Below are positions 1 through 11,399 of a DNA stretch of 64,000 nucleotides, piece by piece. Each line of letters opens with the position of its first letter. Position 1 is the stretch's first letter. Where the stretch lies: contig CANPUZ010000047.1 in the NCBI GenBank assembly GCA_947579665.1, forward strand, positions 310,001-374,000, written 5' to 3'. The notes under the pieces are model-generated. The model saw only the letters and a list, made by a program, of their open reading frames with translations. It was not told where the DNA came from and ran no database searches. The position numbers and the translations under genes are program-made. The DNA is from Sympetrum striolatum. Taxonomy: Eukaryota > Arthropoda > Insecta > Odonata > Libellulidae.

Positions 1-1428
1 GTATGTGTATTCCAAGAAAACATCCAGAGGTTTTCCTTGAAGTTTGACTGGCTCTTGCACTGTAAAAGAATTATACATTACCTTTGTTTTTGTTAGGTTT
101 ATCCTGAGTCCTATTTTCTGTCCTGCTGTGTTTAGCTCTTCAAGTCTTGAAGTTAGATCTTCTGCGTTAGCTGCAAAGAGAACTATATCATCTGCAAAAC
201 GGAGGTGACTGATGTACTCCCCATTTACTCTTAACCCCTTCTCTTCCCAATCAAGGGTTTTAAAAACTTCTTCTAAAATGGCTGTGAATAAGATGGGAGA
301 TAGACCGTCACCTTGTCGAACTCCCTTCTCAATCTTGAATTCATCGGTCTCTTCATGAAGCATTACAGAAGCTGTGGCATTCTCGTAGACACTGCGCAAG
401 AGGCGGATGTACTCAGAATCTATCCCTTGATTCTTCAGAGCTTTCAGAGTGGAGGAGGTACTTACCGAGTCGAAGGCCTGTTCATAATCTACAAAGCAAA
501 GGACGAGCGGCATCTCTTACTCATTTTTTCTGTTAATAATTTCCTGTAATGTGTGGATGTGGTCCATAGTGCTGAAGCCTTTCCGGAATCCCGCTTGTTC
601 TCTTGGCTGGGCTGAAGACAGGGTCATCTTAAGACGTTCCGCTATTATCCTCATGAATGTTTTGTAGACAACTGGAAGGAGGCTAATGGGTCGATAGTTC
701 TTCAAATCTTCTTTTCTTCCTTTCTTGTGCAGAAGGGCAATCCTTGCGTGGTTCCATTCCTTGTGAATCATTCCTTGTTTTAGAAAATTACTGAATAATT
801 GTGCTAAAACATTAGCAATATCTGTTCCACCAGCTTTCAGATACTTCGCCAACACCCCATCTGCTCCTCCTGCTTTCCCATTCTTCATCTGCTTAATCGC
901 CGCCATTACTTCCTCTGGGAGGATTGAGAGGAGATTTTGTGAGCTTTGGCTTTCCTCTTGGTTCTCCTCTTCGACGTTTCCTATCTTCTTGTATAGGTTG
1001 CCAAAGTATTCTGCTACAATCCTCAATATTGCTGGTCTGTTATATGTTGTGGTGCCATCTCCTTTCTGTAAGGCTAAAATCTGTTTCTTACCAATTGCTA
1101 GGCGTCTTCTAGCCCTCTTTATGCTCTTGTTATTTTCTATGGCCTCTTGCACAATCTTTTCATTACAATTCCTCACGTCTTCCTTGATTGCTACTCTGAT
1201 GGCTTTGCAAAGCTTGGCATATTCGATATTATCTCTTGGAGTGTTTAAATTCTTCAGTTCCTTCCGTCGTTTCATCATTTTCCGGGTTTTATCACTAAAT
1301 TTCTTATCCTTGGGTTTTCTTGGCATGCTTGCTACTTCCTCTGCCACTTTCTTTACAACTTCCATAACTTTGGTTTCGAGTTCTTCCTCCTGAAGTGCTG
1401 AGAATCTATTTCTAAGTTCCAGCTGAAA
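1..1428 (-). pseudogene. RTE LINE reverse transcriptase, broken and cut by window edge
   Basis: This is the reverse transcriptase of the RTE element, in the same frame as the end of the endonuclease. Recognisable blocks are KNGKAGGADGV, LKNYRPISLLPVVYK, AGFRKGFSTMDHI, FVDYEQAFDSV, VRQGDGLSPILF and FADDIVLF, whose catalytic FADD codons lie at 187-198. A TAA at 517-519 interrupts the frame between the fingers and palm regions, after which it stays open to base 1. The conserved FADD suggests loss of function came through nonsense mutations and not through domain loss. Confidence 0.9.
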
Positions 1429-2351
1429 CTATTTCTCGTTATCTGATAGTTTACCAACATTTATCTCCTCCTTCTTGCAGGAAACCAACTTCTTTCGTTC
1501 CATTCGGGGGTCAATATTGATTCCGCATCTAACAATTCTGTGGACACTTCCAGTGTTGAAATTATTCAAAACTTCACAGTTAGTTACAGTGTAGAGTCTG
1601 TTTACCAATATGTAGTCTATTTCATTTTTGTTCCATTGGGACCTCTCCACGTCCATTTCCTTGTAGGATTTTTCTTAAAGTATGTATTTGTTATATACAT
1701 ATTGGTGCATTCTGCAAACTCTACTAAGCGGTGACCTCGCTCATTTCTCTGGCCCAGTCCATATTGTCCTGCGACAGTGTCATCAGTTTCCCGCTGCCCT
1801 ACACGAGCATTAAAATCTCCCATAATGACTTTATAGTTGTGGGTCTCCTTGTCATGTTCAGTGCTGAGAGTTTGGTAGAAGTTTTCAATTTCCTCTTCGC
1901 TGCTTGCCGCTGTTGGTGCGTAGACTTGGATGACCTGTACTGAGTAACGCTCATTGATCTTTAGTATGAGTTTACAAATTCTATCTGATACACCTTCGAT
2001 TTTCACCACATTATCCTTCCATCTCTTGTTGATCAAAAATCCAACGCCTCCATTCCTTCCATCCTTGGTACCCCTGTAAAAGAATAAGTGTCCTTCCTTC
2101 AGTGTAAGTAGCTCCTCTGATTTTCTTCTGACTTCGCTGAGACCGATGACATCCCATTTTATCTTCTCTGCTTCATTGAGTAGTTCCAGCAATCGTTCTT
2201 CACTCTTCAAGCTGCGGCAGTTGTAGGTTGCGAATTTCAGGGTAGTAATTCTTTTCTTCATGATGGACCTATTCAATGCCACCACCTCCCGGGCATCCGA
2301 ATGGGTGGTGCTTTTACGTCCGGATAAATTTCCATTAAAGAAGCTCATCAT
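1429..2351 (-). pseudogene. RTE LINE endonuclease domain (APE-like), broken
   Basis: This encodes the endonuclease that nicks target DNA for LINE integration. The frame from 2351 shows TYNCRSL, IGLSEVRR, VIQVYAPT and IMGDFNARVG, the usual metal-binding and catalytic blocks. Near 1623-1640 one base appears lost: the first frame stops at 1617 after WTWRGPNG, and homology resumes in another frame with NEIDYILVN. The last block, normally SDHR, reads SVHR, so the catalytic Asp is Val. The second frame runs to a TAG at 1429-1431 and continues in frame into RT. No other function is plausible; this is a decayed copy. Confidence 0.88.
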
Positions 2352-2573
2352 GAAAATTGTACTTGTATTTGGGGTGGTTAGGAAAATAATTCACCAGGCT
2401 GTCCTACAGCCGGTTGATGAATGCCACTTTCATTATTTGGCCGGAGATATTGTTGAAGCCTTCTTAGCATGGTTGAACCTGGGCTATGCATCGCCTCCAA
2501 CCTCCGTTAACACCCCTCCGCCCCGATGAGACAATGAACTGTGGCGGTGATGAGGAGGAGAATTATATATCTA

Positions 2574-3660
2574 TTATATACGAGTAAATGTAGCTTGCAT
2601 ACTGCAAACAGATCGACAACAATAATTTAAAATCGGCATCATATCGGGACGGTCCTCAAAAGAAAAAAAAAGGATTGAAATTTTTCCTAAAATTCGCTGA
2701 AATTTCATCGTCTGGCATCGAACCCGGGTCTTACTGGTGAACTTACTATGCAGCACAATAGAATTACTCTATCTCTAACTATGTGTGAAAATTCAAGAAG
2801 AAATTTTGGCTACAACTGCCTCAAAAGACGTTCTAATTTTCACGAATGTAAATGGCTTCCTGGATTCGAACCAAGGACGATCATTGAAATATACAATATT
2901 TTTTCAAAATTTATTTATTATTTCTATCTATGTACCGAATTTCAATTTAAAATATTAAAGGGAAGAGGTTAAAAAACATTCTTAGAAATCGGATCAGTTA
3001 CTGATTGTAGTGACGCCTGGTGTCGAACCCAGAACACATTGGTAGCTTTGAATGCATAGTTTGAATTGTAACGACTTGATCTTATTTTATGCAAATTTAA
3101 AAGTCGATATCATGCCGGGAAGTACCTAAACTTTTTTTCCGCGATCTCCATAAGAAATGGATTGTAGAATGTAAATGGCCCTCTGGGATCGATCCAAGGA
3201 CCATCAGCAAGTTGCTAAAATTTGATTTTAAAATATATTTATAATATATATCCACGTGCCAAGTTTCAAGTTTCCAAGTCATCTGGAAGTAATTTTAAAA
3301 AATCTTAAAAATCGCAATGTAAATTAAACGGGAGAATATTTGCCCTGACCTAGCATCGAACCAAGGATATTCATGGTAGATGTATTTATTGTTTCCTTTA
3401 AATATGCATGGCATCTAGCGATCTCTTGAATTTCAACTCTCAATTCTTCCGGGAAGTGCCTCAAAAAAAATTTCGAAAATCCCCGCCATGTATTCTTATG
3501 GAGAAAATCGGGACTTTGGGGCCTTCTGGAATCGAACCCATGACATTGAGGTTCATAGTCGGCTTTTTCCTAGAGGTTACACGTTATGGCCAATACGTCG
3601 TAAAAATTTCAAGTCTTTGGCACTTGTGGAACATAGTTAGAATTTTGATCCCCAGTGAGT
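2574..3660 (-). repeat. B-box module element, copy A of a 1,120-bp tandem pair
   Basis: This non-coding unit is made of six diverged modules, each with a TCGAACC-type motif (minus strand GGTTCGA) starting at 2718, 2866, 3023, 3189, 3356 and 3532. Spacings are 148, 157, 166, 167 and 176 bp. The motif matches the tRNA T-arm/B-box consensus GGTTCGANNCC. Flanking bases vary between modules, so this is not a simple satellite. The unit begins beside a TA-rich stretch (about 2565-2580) and ends near another (about 3665-3700). No open frame of note is present. The same modules occur inverted at 11400-12112. Confidence 0.85.
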
Positions 3661-3689
3661 GAGTGTATATCTAGGTATATCCGGAGAAG

Positions 3690-4790
3690 CGTCTATATAT
3701 ATACGAGTAAAATGTTGCTTGCATACTGCAAGCAGATCGACAAAACTAATTTCATGTCGGCATCATATTGGGACGGTCCACAAAAAAAAAAGGATTGAAA
3801 TTTTTCATAAAATTCGCTGTAATTTCATCATCTAGCATCGAACCCGGATCTTACTGGTGAATTTACTTAACAGCACAATAGAAGATCACCATGTCTTACT
3901 AAGTGTGAAAATTCAAGCAGAAATATTGGCTACAACTCCCTCAGAAGACGTTCTAATTTTCACGAATTTAAATGGCTCTCTGGATTCGAACCAAGGACGA
4001 TCTTGGAAATATAAAAAAATTTCCCGAAAGTTATTTATGATCTGTATCTATATGCCGAATTTCAAGTTTCTATGTTATTGGGAAAGGTTTCAAAATAATT
4101 CCTAAAAATCGGATCAACTTCTGATTGAAGAGACACCTGGTGTCGAACCCAGGAAAAATTGTAAGCTATGAATTCGCGTTTTTATTTGTAAGGACTTGCT
4201 CTTCTATCATGCAAGGTTTGATGTCGATAGCTTGCCAGGATGTACCTAAATTTTGTTTCCGTTATCTCCGTAAGAAAAGCATTGGGAAGTGCAAATGGCT
4301 CTCTGGGATCGAACCAAGGACCATCAGCGAACATGTAAAATTTTGTTATGAAATATATTCATGATATCTATCCACGTGCCGAGTTTTAAGTATCCATGTT
4401 ATCGGGAAAGGATCCAAAAAAATCTTCAAAATCGCCGCAATGCATTTTAAACGGCCGATTTTTTCCCCGACCTAGCATCTAACCATGGACCATACACGGC
4501 GATGTGTTTTTAATTTTCGTTGGACATGCACAGCTTCTAGCGAACCCTCGAATTTCAACTCTCTCCTTTTCCGGGAAGTGCCTCAAAAAAATTTTGAAAA
4601 TCCCCGCCATGTATTGTTATGGGGAAAATCGCGACTTTGGGGCCTATTAGAATTGAACCCATGACACCGAGGTTCAAAGTCAGCTATTTCCTGGAGGTTA
4701 CACGTCATGGCCATAACGTCGTAAAAATTTCAAGTCAGTGGCACTTGTGGAACATGGTTAGAATTTTGATCCCCTATATATATACTACTA
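3690..4790 (-). repeat. B-box module element, copy B of the 1,120-bp tandem pair
   Basis: This is the second copy of the preceding unit. The motif starts (3838, 3986, 4143, 4309, 4478, 4653) each lie 1,120-1,122 bp after those of copy A. Modules five and six have lost the CpG of the motif (TCTAACC and TTGAACC), as expected from CpG decay. Both ends sit in TATATATA runs (about 3696-3710 and 4773-4787), which suggests an element or recombination unit bounded by TA microsatellite. Confidence 0.85.
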
Positions 4791-5118
4791 CGCGAATTCC
4801 TTGCCGATGGCTGTCAAGGAAAGCTATATATAGTATATAAAAGAATATTTTGCGACATAATACATTATTACTGGTGCAATTAAGCTAAGAATTATTTTAG
4901 TTTTAAGTTGTGAAAAGAAGACTATGGCAATTATTATGCATATTTATGAACTAAATCTCGGAAAACCTAAATTTATATAGTAGAAGCGGCAACAACATAT
5001 ATTAGCAAATGATTATTGTACTAGATATTCAAATCCTTTCAAATTTTATTAGCTTCACATAAAAATGATATCATTAGAGGTGTTATAGTTTCTATTCAGG
5101 AAAACCGTAATTTTTCAT
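4791..5118. other. AT-rich spacer, nothing recognised
   Basis: AT-rich DNA without coding potential. Bases 5088-5098 (pyrimidine stretch ending in CAG) could be a splice acceptor in front of the piggyBac remnant, but this is weak. Confidence 0.3.
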
Positions 5119-6704
5119 GAGTCGACTTCACTGAAGGAGGCTCTCCGAATCCTTGACGAGGATGAAGAGAGTGAGGTAGATGTTACCGATCTCTTCATTT
5201 CTCCAACAGGAGAAAATGAGCGAACTGATGAAGTATTGGCTAATGAAGATGAGGAAAGATTGGTTGAGAATTTTACTGGCAAGCAAATGAGGGCACAAGC
5301 CGAAATTCGGTTGGCAACCAACGAAAGTATCGGTGCTGGAGAAGACGATGGGGCAAAAAAATCTGTGCGGAGAAAATGGATAAAGGGCAGCATTGAGTGT
5401 GCGGGAAGTTTTTCTGAAGCAGATTACTTTTCATACTCTAAACTTAGCTGCATCGAATTGCTAGAGCTCTTCATCGATGACGATTTCGTCGCATTCATAG
5501 TGGAACAAAGTGAGAATTACGCCCGATTTTTTAATTGCCCCAGTCCACAAATTACAGCAGAGGAGAGGCGAGCCGTCATTGGCATTTTGATTGTATCCGG
5601 GTACAACATTCTCCTGAAAAAATATTTTACTGGGACGCGAAAAAGGATGTACATATTGAATTGGTTAGTACAGCGATAAGGAGGGACTGATTCATCCAAA
5701 TAATGAAATTTTTACACTTGGCGGATAATACTAAGTTAGTCAGTCAAGCGATGGGTTCTACAAAGTCTGTCCTACGATGAAAATAATTACACAGAGTAGT
5801 TTGCAGCATTTGGTGCCTTCCCAGTTCTTAGATTGTGAGGAAGAGATGATAAGATACTACGAAAGACACAGCTGCAAGCGATGTAGTAGAGGTAAATCGA
5901 TAAGATTCGGTTATTATAATTTGAAGTGTAATATGAAATAATATAATAGCATTAATTTATTTAGCTCAATATATAATGTATACGAAAGAATTTATTGCCA
6001 CATTTGAAAGGATGTGGCTACAATGGAACTGAGCGAATCAGAAAGAACCGGATTCCGAAAGATTGTCCGCTACCACCAAAAAATGATCTAAAAAAGGAGG
6101 AGAGTGGAAAGAGCATCACAGCTATTTCTACATGCGAAGGAATAGGAATCACTAAATGGCTGAACAATTTGGTAATTGTGGCAGCTTCAACAGCGTATGG
6201 AGTTACGCCGTTGATGAAAGCAAAAAGGTTTTATAGGAAACAAAAGAAAATTATTCAGCTTCCACAACCCTACTTCATATCCCAGTATAATAAGCATATG
6301 GGTGGAACTGACCAAATTCATGTAAATTCACTGCATATTGGTAAGATATGATTTATATAAATTATTTGCAACTCAGACAATCGAATAATAATAATAATAA
6401 AAGGAAATCCTCAGATCCAAGGACATAATTAGAGCTTAGACGGAAGATTGCTCAGGTGTACTTTACTCGGTACAAGACGGAATAAAAACCACCCGGTGGA
6501 CGACTCAGCAAGGCTTCCACGTCAAAAACTGGCTCCACGCAAGAGTTATGGTATGATCAATTAATCGGTGTAACTGGTGACATACCGCAGAACAAGGGAA
6601 AACGCTGCGCTTATGAAGAGTGCGAGAGTCGTGGGAGAACAGTGCGTAATAAGTGCGATGTTGGGCTCTGTGTTAAATGTTTTACAAAGTGCTTAACAAA
6701 ATAA
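5119..6704 (+). pseudogene. piggyBac transposase remnant (DDE_Tnp_1_7), internally deleted
   Basis: A broken piggyBac-family transposase. The first open part (5119-5679) has the acidic N-terminus and the start of the transposase domain (LSCIELLELFIDDDFVAFIVEQ). Around 5831-5937 one frame reads EEEMIRYYERHSC and GKSIRFGYYNLKC, the conserved block around the first catalytic Asp. Bases 5995-6351 carry the late region (PHLKGCGY, RIRKNRIPKDCPL, QYNKHMGGTDQ). Bases 6576-6704 give the C-terminal cysteine-rich tail (RCAYEECESRGR, then KCDVGLCVKCF) and stop. The region carrying the second catalytic Asp between 5937 and 5995 is missing, and the frames are disconnected. It is clearly distinct from the intact element at 17917. 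Confidence 0.88.
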
Positions 6705-7544
6705 TTATAAAATAAATACTTATATCTTCCAAGAAAAACCATTTCATACAATATTTTTTTGAAATAAATGATTTTTTTCAATAAAATGCTTTTTTTAAAT
6801 TTCATCATGGCGCGCGTAATAGTAGTAGTGGGAAGGACTGACGTGCCCATATGGGAACGGGCATTTGCAACGAACCTATTATTGTTAACTTTTTTTAAGC
6901 AATTTTCTGTTGTTAATTTAGGTCATCTGAATACCAATGTACTAAAATTAGGGTAATATTTAAGAAAAAATAATTCTCGTCCTTGGAGGGTTAATTCACA
7001 AATCATAAAAAGACAAATAAGATGTGTATCACAAAGCAAACCTTCCCTTGAGCACACAAATAATGTGACAAAATGAACAAAACAAATACACATTTAGATG
7101 AAATCATTGCTAATAATGAGGATATAGCTTACAACGCTCAGGTTATGTACCTAAAATGATACAATGAACAGTTAAAATTGGTCGTCATATTACATTTCAT
7201 TGAATTCATCGTGACTTACAACATTTCTGCACATTGAATTTGAACAGAGCTGTCGACGGCTACGATTTAAGACTCTTTTGATGTTTTAATGAACATTGGA
7301 CCACGTATCTCACTTTTGCGTTCTAAATACTTTTGTTCAAACACATTTTAGATATGTTTTAATACCTTCATTTGTGTGTTCGAAATATGATATTGTGTTT
7401 TATAAACTCATTTCGTGAATTGTCAAAATTGACGGAATTTAATTTATTCACCAAAAATATTAATTCTCCCGATACGATATCGGATTCTTCATCAGAAATG
7501 TTTATTTTAATTCATTTGAACTCTGACAAAAAGTAAATGAGGGT
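6705..7544. other. AT-rich spacer, nothing recognised
   Basis: There is no coding signal. A short (AAT)n-type run lies just upstream, inside the pseudogene (about 6383-6400). I see no tandem or inverted structure worth naming. Confidence 0.3.
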
Positions 7545-7815
7545 TCAGTTCAACAGTATCACCTTCGTCGTTAGGGAATTGTTTATGCCCACAAAAGTAC
7601 ACAAACATTTCGTAATTTTTGTCTAAATTCCCTCGATTTAGACTCGAATACGATATTCTACGACCGAAATAAGAATCTTTGTTCAATTTCCTTTCTTTTG
7701 GTGCTAATCTCGATTTTATAAGACCATTATTTCTGATTTAATTACGCAAAAGAAAAAATGTCTGCAATCGATAAAAACGAACTTAACGTGCATTTCTCAT
7801 GCGAGAGAGGATTTT
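7545..7815 (-). repeat. D1 dispersed repeat, partial copy
   Basis: D1 is a dispersed family named here for convenience. Its sense strand is taken as the one reading ATGAACACCAAAAGAAAGGA in the conserved core, which follows a B-box-like GGTTCGACTC head and precedes a tail containing CCCTAACGACGAAGG or CCCCTGACGACC. In this copy tail, core (CTTTCTTTTGGTG at 7690-7703) and part of the head are present, reversed. It could be a SINE-like or MITE-like element. It encodes nothing. Confidence 0.75.
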
Positions 7816-8120
7816 AGGAAATTTGCTTGAGGCATTTTCCGGAAAAATAAGAGAGTTGAAATTCGAGGGATCGCTGGAAGCCGTGCATATCAAAAGAAAA
7901 CTATAAAGACATCCTCGAAGATTATCCTTGGTTCGACGCTAGGTCAGGGCGAATATTCTACCTAAGGAATGCACGTAAAATTAATTTTCACAATTTTTGT
8001 TTTGTTTGCAGGCTTCATTTAATATGCAAAATTAAATATGATAGAATGGTTCTAGGAAGACGATACTGAAACCAAAAGATGGGAAAATCAAGTACACTTT
8101 TTAATATTGTTCCAGCAATT
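7816..8120 (+). repeat. Single B-box module plus degenerate D1 core
   Basis: A module with CCTTGGTTCGACGCTAGGTC near 7926-7945 resembles the modules at 12536 and 46413. It is followed by a degenerate D1 core in plus orientation (about 7990-8100, ACCAAAAGATGGGAAAATCAA). Confidence 0.55.
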
Positions 8121-8389
8121 TTAATTAGGGATGTACAAATGGGTGTGTTGATAACGTTGTTTAATAGTTTGGCAAACCATGATGATGAAATGGTGTTCAC
8201 CTACAAAAATCATATCAAAGCCTCAAAATAAAAGCCGATTTTTCATATGAATATCTGATTAAAACAAAGGAAGACGAATAGAAAGCGGACATCATAAAAG
8301 TGGGGTGATTTGGGAAGCCCAAGAGGAACTCTATCCGAGTATCACTACTTTTTGATAGACCCCCTGTATGTGTATAAGGTAGAAATTGT

Positions 8390-8835
8390 GTTTTTATGTT
8401 TGTTTGTCTTGGATTGGAGTCCACACCGTTTTTCCACTTCACTCCAAACTTTGGTTACGTATTCTCTTGGATCAGGAAAGAAGTACTGTCTCCATTTAAT
8501 TCGATAATTTAGTTGGGTTCGATCCAACATCGCTCAGATAAGTTTCCATAAGGAATACACGTAAACTTCACTTTTATCGGTTGCAGGCTTTGTTTCTTTT
8601 GTAGAATTAAATTAGAAGGAATTGTCTTAAAGAGTCGAGACAAACACCAAAAGAATGGAAATTGAATGCAGAATCTTTTTATAGCTATACAATATAACTT
8701 TCGAATCGAAATTTGCAGAAAGTTGACAAAATAAGCGCCAATTTTCCGATAATTTTCGAGGTTGTAAACAACTCATCCCCCTGACGACCGATCCCATTGT
8801 TGAATCCACACATTTCCCTGTATAGAATAGAATGA
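8390..8835 (+). repeat. D1 dispersed repeat, near full-length
   Basis: It starts with the block GTTTGTCTTGGATTGGAGTC, then carries GGGTTCGATCC near 8514, the core ACACCAAAAGAATGGAAATT near 8648, and the tail CCCCTGACGACC near 8779, ending at the TAGAATAGAATG block. A CTAAGCG minisatellite begins immediately afterwards. Confidence 0.7.
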
Positions 8836-9048
8836 CTAAGCATATCTATCACAAAGTAAGCGCACCAATCAACAAGTTAGCGAAGTTGTCACTAAGTAAG
8901 CGCACTAGTAAATAACTAAGCGAAATCATCACAAAGTAAGCGCACTTATCAATTACTAAGCGAAGTCATCACAAAGTAAGCGAACCAATCAGTGACTAAG
9001 CAAAGTCATCACAAAGTAAGCGCACCAATCAATTACTAAGCGAATACC
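8833..9048 (-). repeat. CGCTTAG-family minisatellite, 40-bp dimer units
   Basis: Repeats of about 20 bp with CTAAGCG (CGCTTAG on the minus strand). Two monomer types alternate: AAGTAAGCGCACCAATCAA and a type with TACTAAGCGAAGTCATCAC, giving a 40-bp higher-order unit seen about five times. Confidence 0.85.
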
Positions 9049-9483
9049 ATATAAATAGTTGTAATCTCCACCGTACATTTAATATACGGGAGAATTAATA
9101 AAGATTTTGAGCAAATTTTCACTGTCCGTTTTTGTGTATGCTGGCGTATTTCCCCTTCTAAAATGACGAAATTAGAAATACAATTCAATTAAAAAATAAA
9201 ATGCGGGCGTAAATAATCCCGTAGAGATATCGGATTTTTCCTTAGAAATACGTTAATTTTAATTTTTTTTAAACTTCGACCTTAAATACACGGAGCTTCT
9301 ATAGATTTCTGACCTATTTAATTTTACACATAAAGCAATGCAATAAAAAGCAAATAACGACAACGAATACGACGAAACGAGACAACGAAAGTTAAGTCAT
9401 CATTAACTGAGCATGTAACCGGCAAATCATAGTTCTACGCAATGCAAAATTGGAAGTTCATTAACTTCATCAATTATTTTCTT
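9049..9483. other. AT-rich spacer
   Basis: Nothing coding or repetitive is recognised, apart from purine-rich AACGACAACGAATACGACG text near 9356-9375. Confidence 0.3.
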
Positions 9484-9612
9484 ACGTGATGATTACCTCG
9501 CTAATTTTATGATTAATTCGCTTAGTTAATGATTACTTCGCATACTAAATGATTATTCCGCTTATTTAATGATAACTTCGCTTAGTCAATGATTACTTCG
9601 CTTAGTCAATTC
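9484..9612 (+). repeat. CGCTTAG-family minisatellite
   Basis: About six monomers of about 20 bp of the type TGATTACTTCGCTTAGTCAA. Orientation is opposite to the array at 8833. Confidence 0.85.
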
Positions 9613-9860
9613 GTCGGAATTTCGAGAAATTCCACGAAATACGCGTAAAATATCCTATTTTTTTTTTAGTTAGTAAACAACTCATCCCCCTGACGACCAT
9701 TCCAATTGAATGCATTTCTATTTATAGAATAGAATGGGATTTCAGATAATTAAAGGGTATTATACTCATTGCATTGACCGACAACATTAGAATTCAATCT
9801 AGTTCTATATTCCACGTTAAGAGAATCAAAGGAGCTATATTCAGCTAGTATATACGCATG
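9613..9860 (+). repeat. D1 tail fragment
   Basis: The D1 tail with CATCCCCCTGACGACC near 9682, the TAGAATAGAATGGGATTT block and the terminal block ending near CAGCTAGTATATA. The core and head are absent. Confidence 0.65.
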
Positions 9861-10259
9861 AGTTTTCGTCCAACTGAAGCTCCGTATCCCATGTTTCTCC
9901 TCTTTGGACCTTTATCTCCCATTCCCCCTTCACACGCTGCTTCTAAACTTTTTCCATTGGCCCAAAACTTTCGCCTCCTCCCCATCTAGTTCCGATTTTC
10001 CCCGCTGCCGTGTCTCTGCCGTCCCAACTACGCTTCTCTTCTCAAAAGCGTGTTTTCCTACCGAATTAGAAGTGATTCCGTGATTAGTTTCGAAATAGTG
10101 AGTTATACTTATTGGTGTTGTTGTCCGTTTGGAAACTCAAATGTGTGTGAAAGATTAGCTTCCGAAGGCGACTTTTCCAATTCCAGGATCGTGTTAAAGC
10201 AGGAAGGAGACGTACTGAGGTAATTTGAATGTTCAACGGAATGTATTTTAATGATTTCT
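9861..10259. other. Pyrimidine-rich, relatively GC-rich stretch
   Basis: Bases 9870-10060 are unusually rich in C and T on the plus strand. They resemble in style, but not demonstrably in sequence, the stretch at 44331-44900. Either could be a promoter/5'-UTR remnant or LTR-derived. No open frame supports a gene. Confidence 0.3.
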
Positions 10260-10975
10260 TTGCTGAGGATGTGATTAATTGGCTGAGCATGTGATGAGTG
10301 GGCTTGGCATATGATGACTCCGCTTAAATAATAATTGGTTCGCTTACCAACCGATTAGTTCGCTTAAATTATGGTTATGATTACTTCAATAAGCATGTAT
10401 TTACTTCGCTAAGTTAATGATCTCTTCGCTTAGTTAATGATTACTTCGCTTAGTTTATGATAACTTCGCTTAGTTTATGATAAATTTGCTTAGTTTATGA
10501 TAATTTCGCTTAGTTTATGATAACTTCGCTTAGTTTATGATAAATTTGCTTAGTTTATGATAATTTCGCTTAGTTTATGATAACTTCGCTTAATTTACGA
10601 TTACTTTGCTTACTTAATGATTACTTCGGTACGCTTACGATAGCTGAGTGTATGATTACTTTGCTTACTTAATGATTACTTCGCTTAGTTCATAATTACT
10701 TCGCTTAGTGTATGATTACCTTGCTTACTTAATGATAAATTCGCTAAGAATGTGGTAACATAGCTTAGTTTTTGATTACTTCGCTGAGCATGTGATTACT
10801 TCGCTTAGTTTATGATTACTTCGCTTGGTTTACGATTAGTTATCTTAATATACGTGATTTTTAAGCTTATTTGACGATTAGTCTTACGATTGGTGCACTT
10901 AGTATGTGATTCTTCCGCTTAATCATCACGATTATTTCGCTTAGTTAGTGGTTGATTGGCTTAGCGTATCTTTAT
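10260..10975 (+). repeat. CGCTTAG-family minisatellite, long array with 60-bp higher-order unit
   Basis: More than 30 monomers of about 20 bp (type TTCGCTTAGTTTATGATAAC). Between about 10457 and 10580 a three-monomer, 60-bp block recurs: the succession GATAACTTCG, GATAAATTTG, GATAATTTCG, each followed by CTTAGTTTAT. Monomers become more divergent toward both ends. Confidence 0.9.
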
Positions 10976-11399
10976 TACAGATATACTTTTTTATAAGGTT
11001 AAATTCACATACTTTCTAATGAAATGACTCAAAAGAGATTCCAGAAGGTCTTTTTTAGTAAAAGCAAAGTGAAAACATCCTAATTTTGGGTTTTTCAAAA
11101 AAACTGTCAAATGTTGACTCAATTTTTAAAATAATGGAAAGTACTAGGAAGATGAAAGTTCATAGTCATAAACTATGCATTAATATGTTATCATACGCAA
11201 AGTTTCACATACAATGATTACATATTAACTTCCCGAAACATAAAATAGCCAATATGTTATTTTTTTTCCTTCCGCAAATTTTCGGGCACTGAACTTTCTG
11301 CAACGTGGTCGCTCTTACAGTTATTTTCATAATATTGTGTAATAGAGCGCAAAATGTTTCGTCATTGACTTGATATTTTTACAGCGTATAGGCCCTAAC
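10976..11399. other. AT-rich spacer
   Basis: No gene or repeat recognised. Confidence 0.3.

Larger units (their letters stand above)
1..2530 (-). mobile_element. RTE-clade LINE, decayed, 3' part outside window
   Basis: A non-LTR retrotransposon lies on the minus strand. An APE-type endonuclease (2351 down to about 1450) is followed by a reverse transcriptase (about 1365 down to base 1), the domain order of RTE elements, which database entries often mislabel craniofacial development protein 2-like. About 180 bases upstream of the first ATG (2352-2530) look like 5' leader with no open frame. The copy is dead: there is a one-base loss near 1623-1640, a TAG at 1429-1431, a TAA at 517-519 and a lost catalytic residue. 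The end of RT and the 3' tail lie beyond the window edge. Confidence 0.9.

Noticed and set aside
5236..5679. A standalone small protein gene
   Set aside because: It is the N-terminal part of the decayed piggyBac transposase, with the rest found downstream in other frames.
8833..9048. Regular short repeats resembling a CRISPR array
   Set aside because: There is no unique-spacer structure. Adjacent 20-bp monomers vary gradually and the context is eukaryotic.
10260..10975. Telomeric repeats
   Set aside because: The unit is not TTAGG or any known telomere repeat, and the arrays are internal and dispersed.
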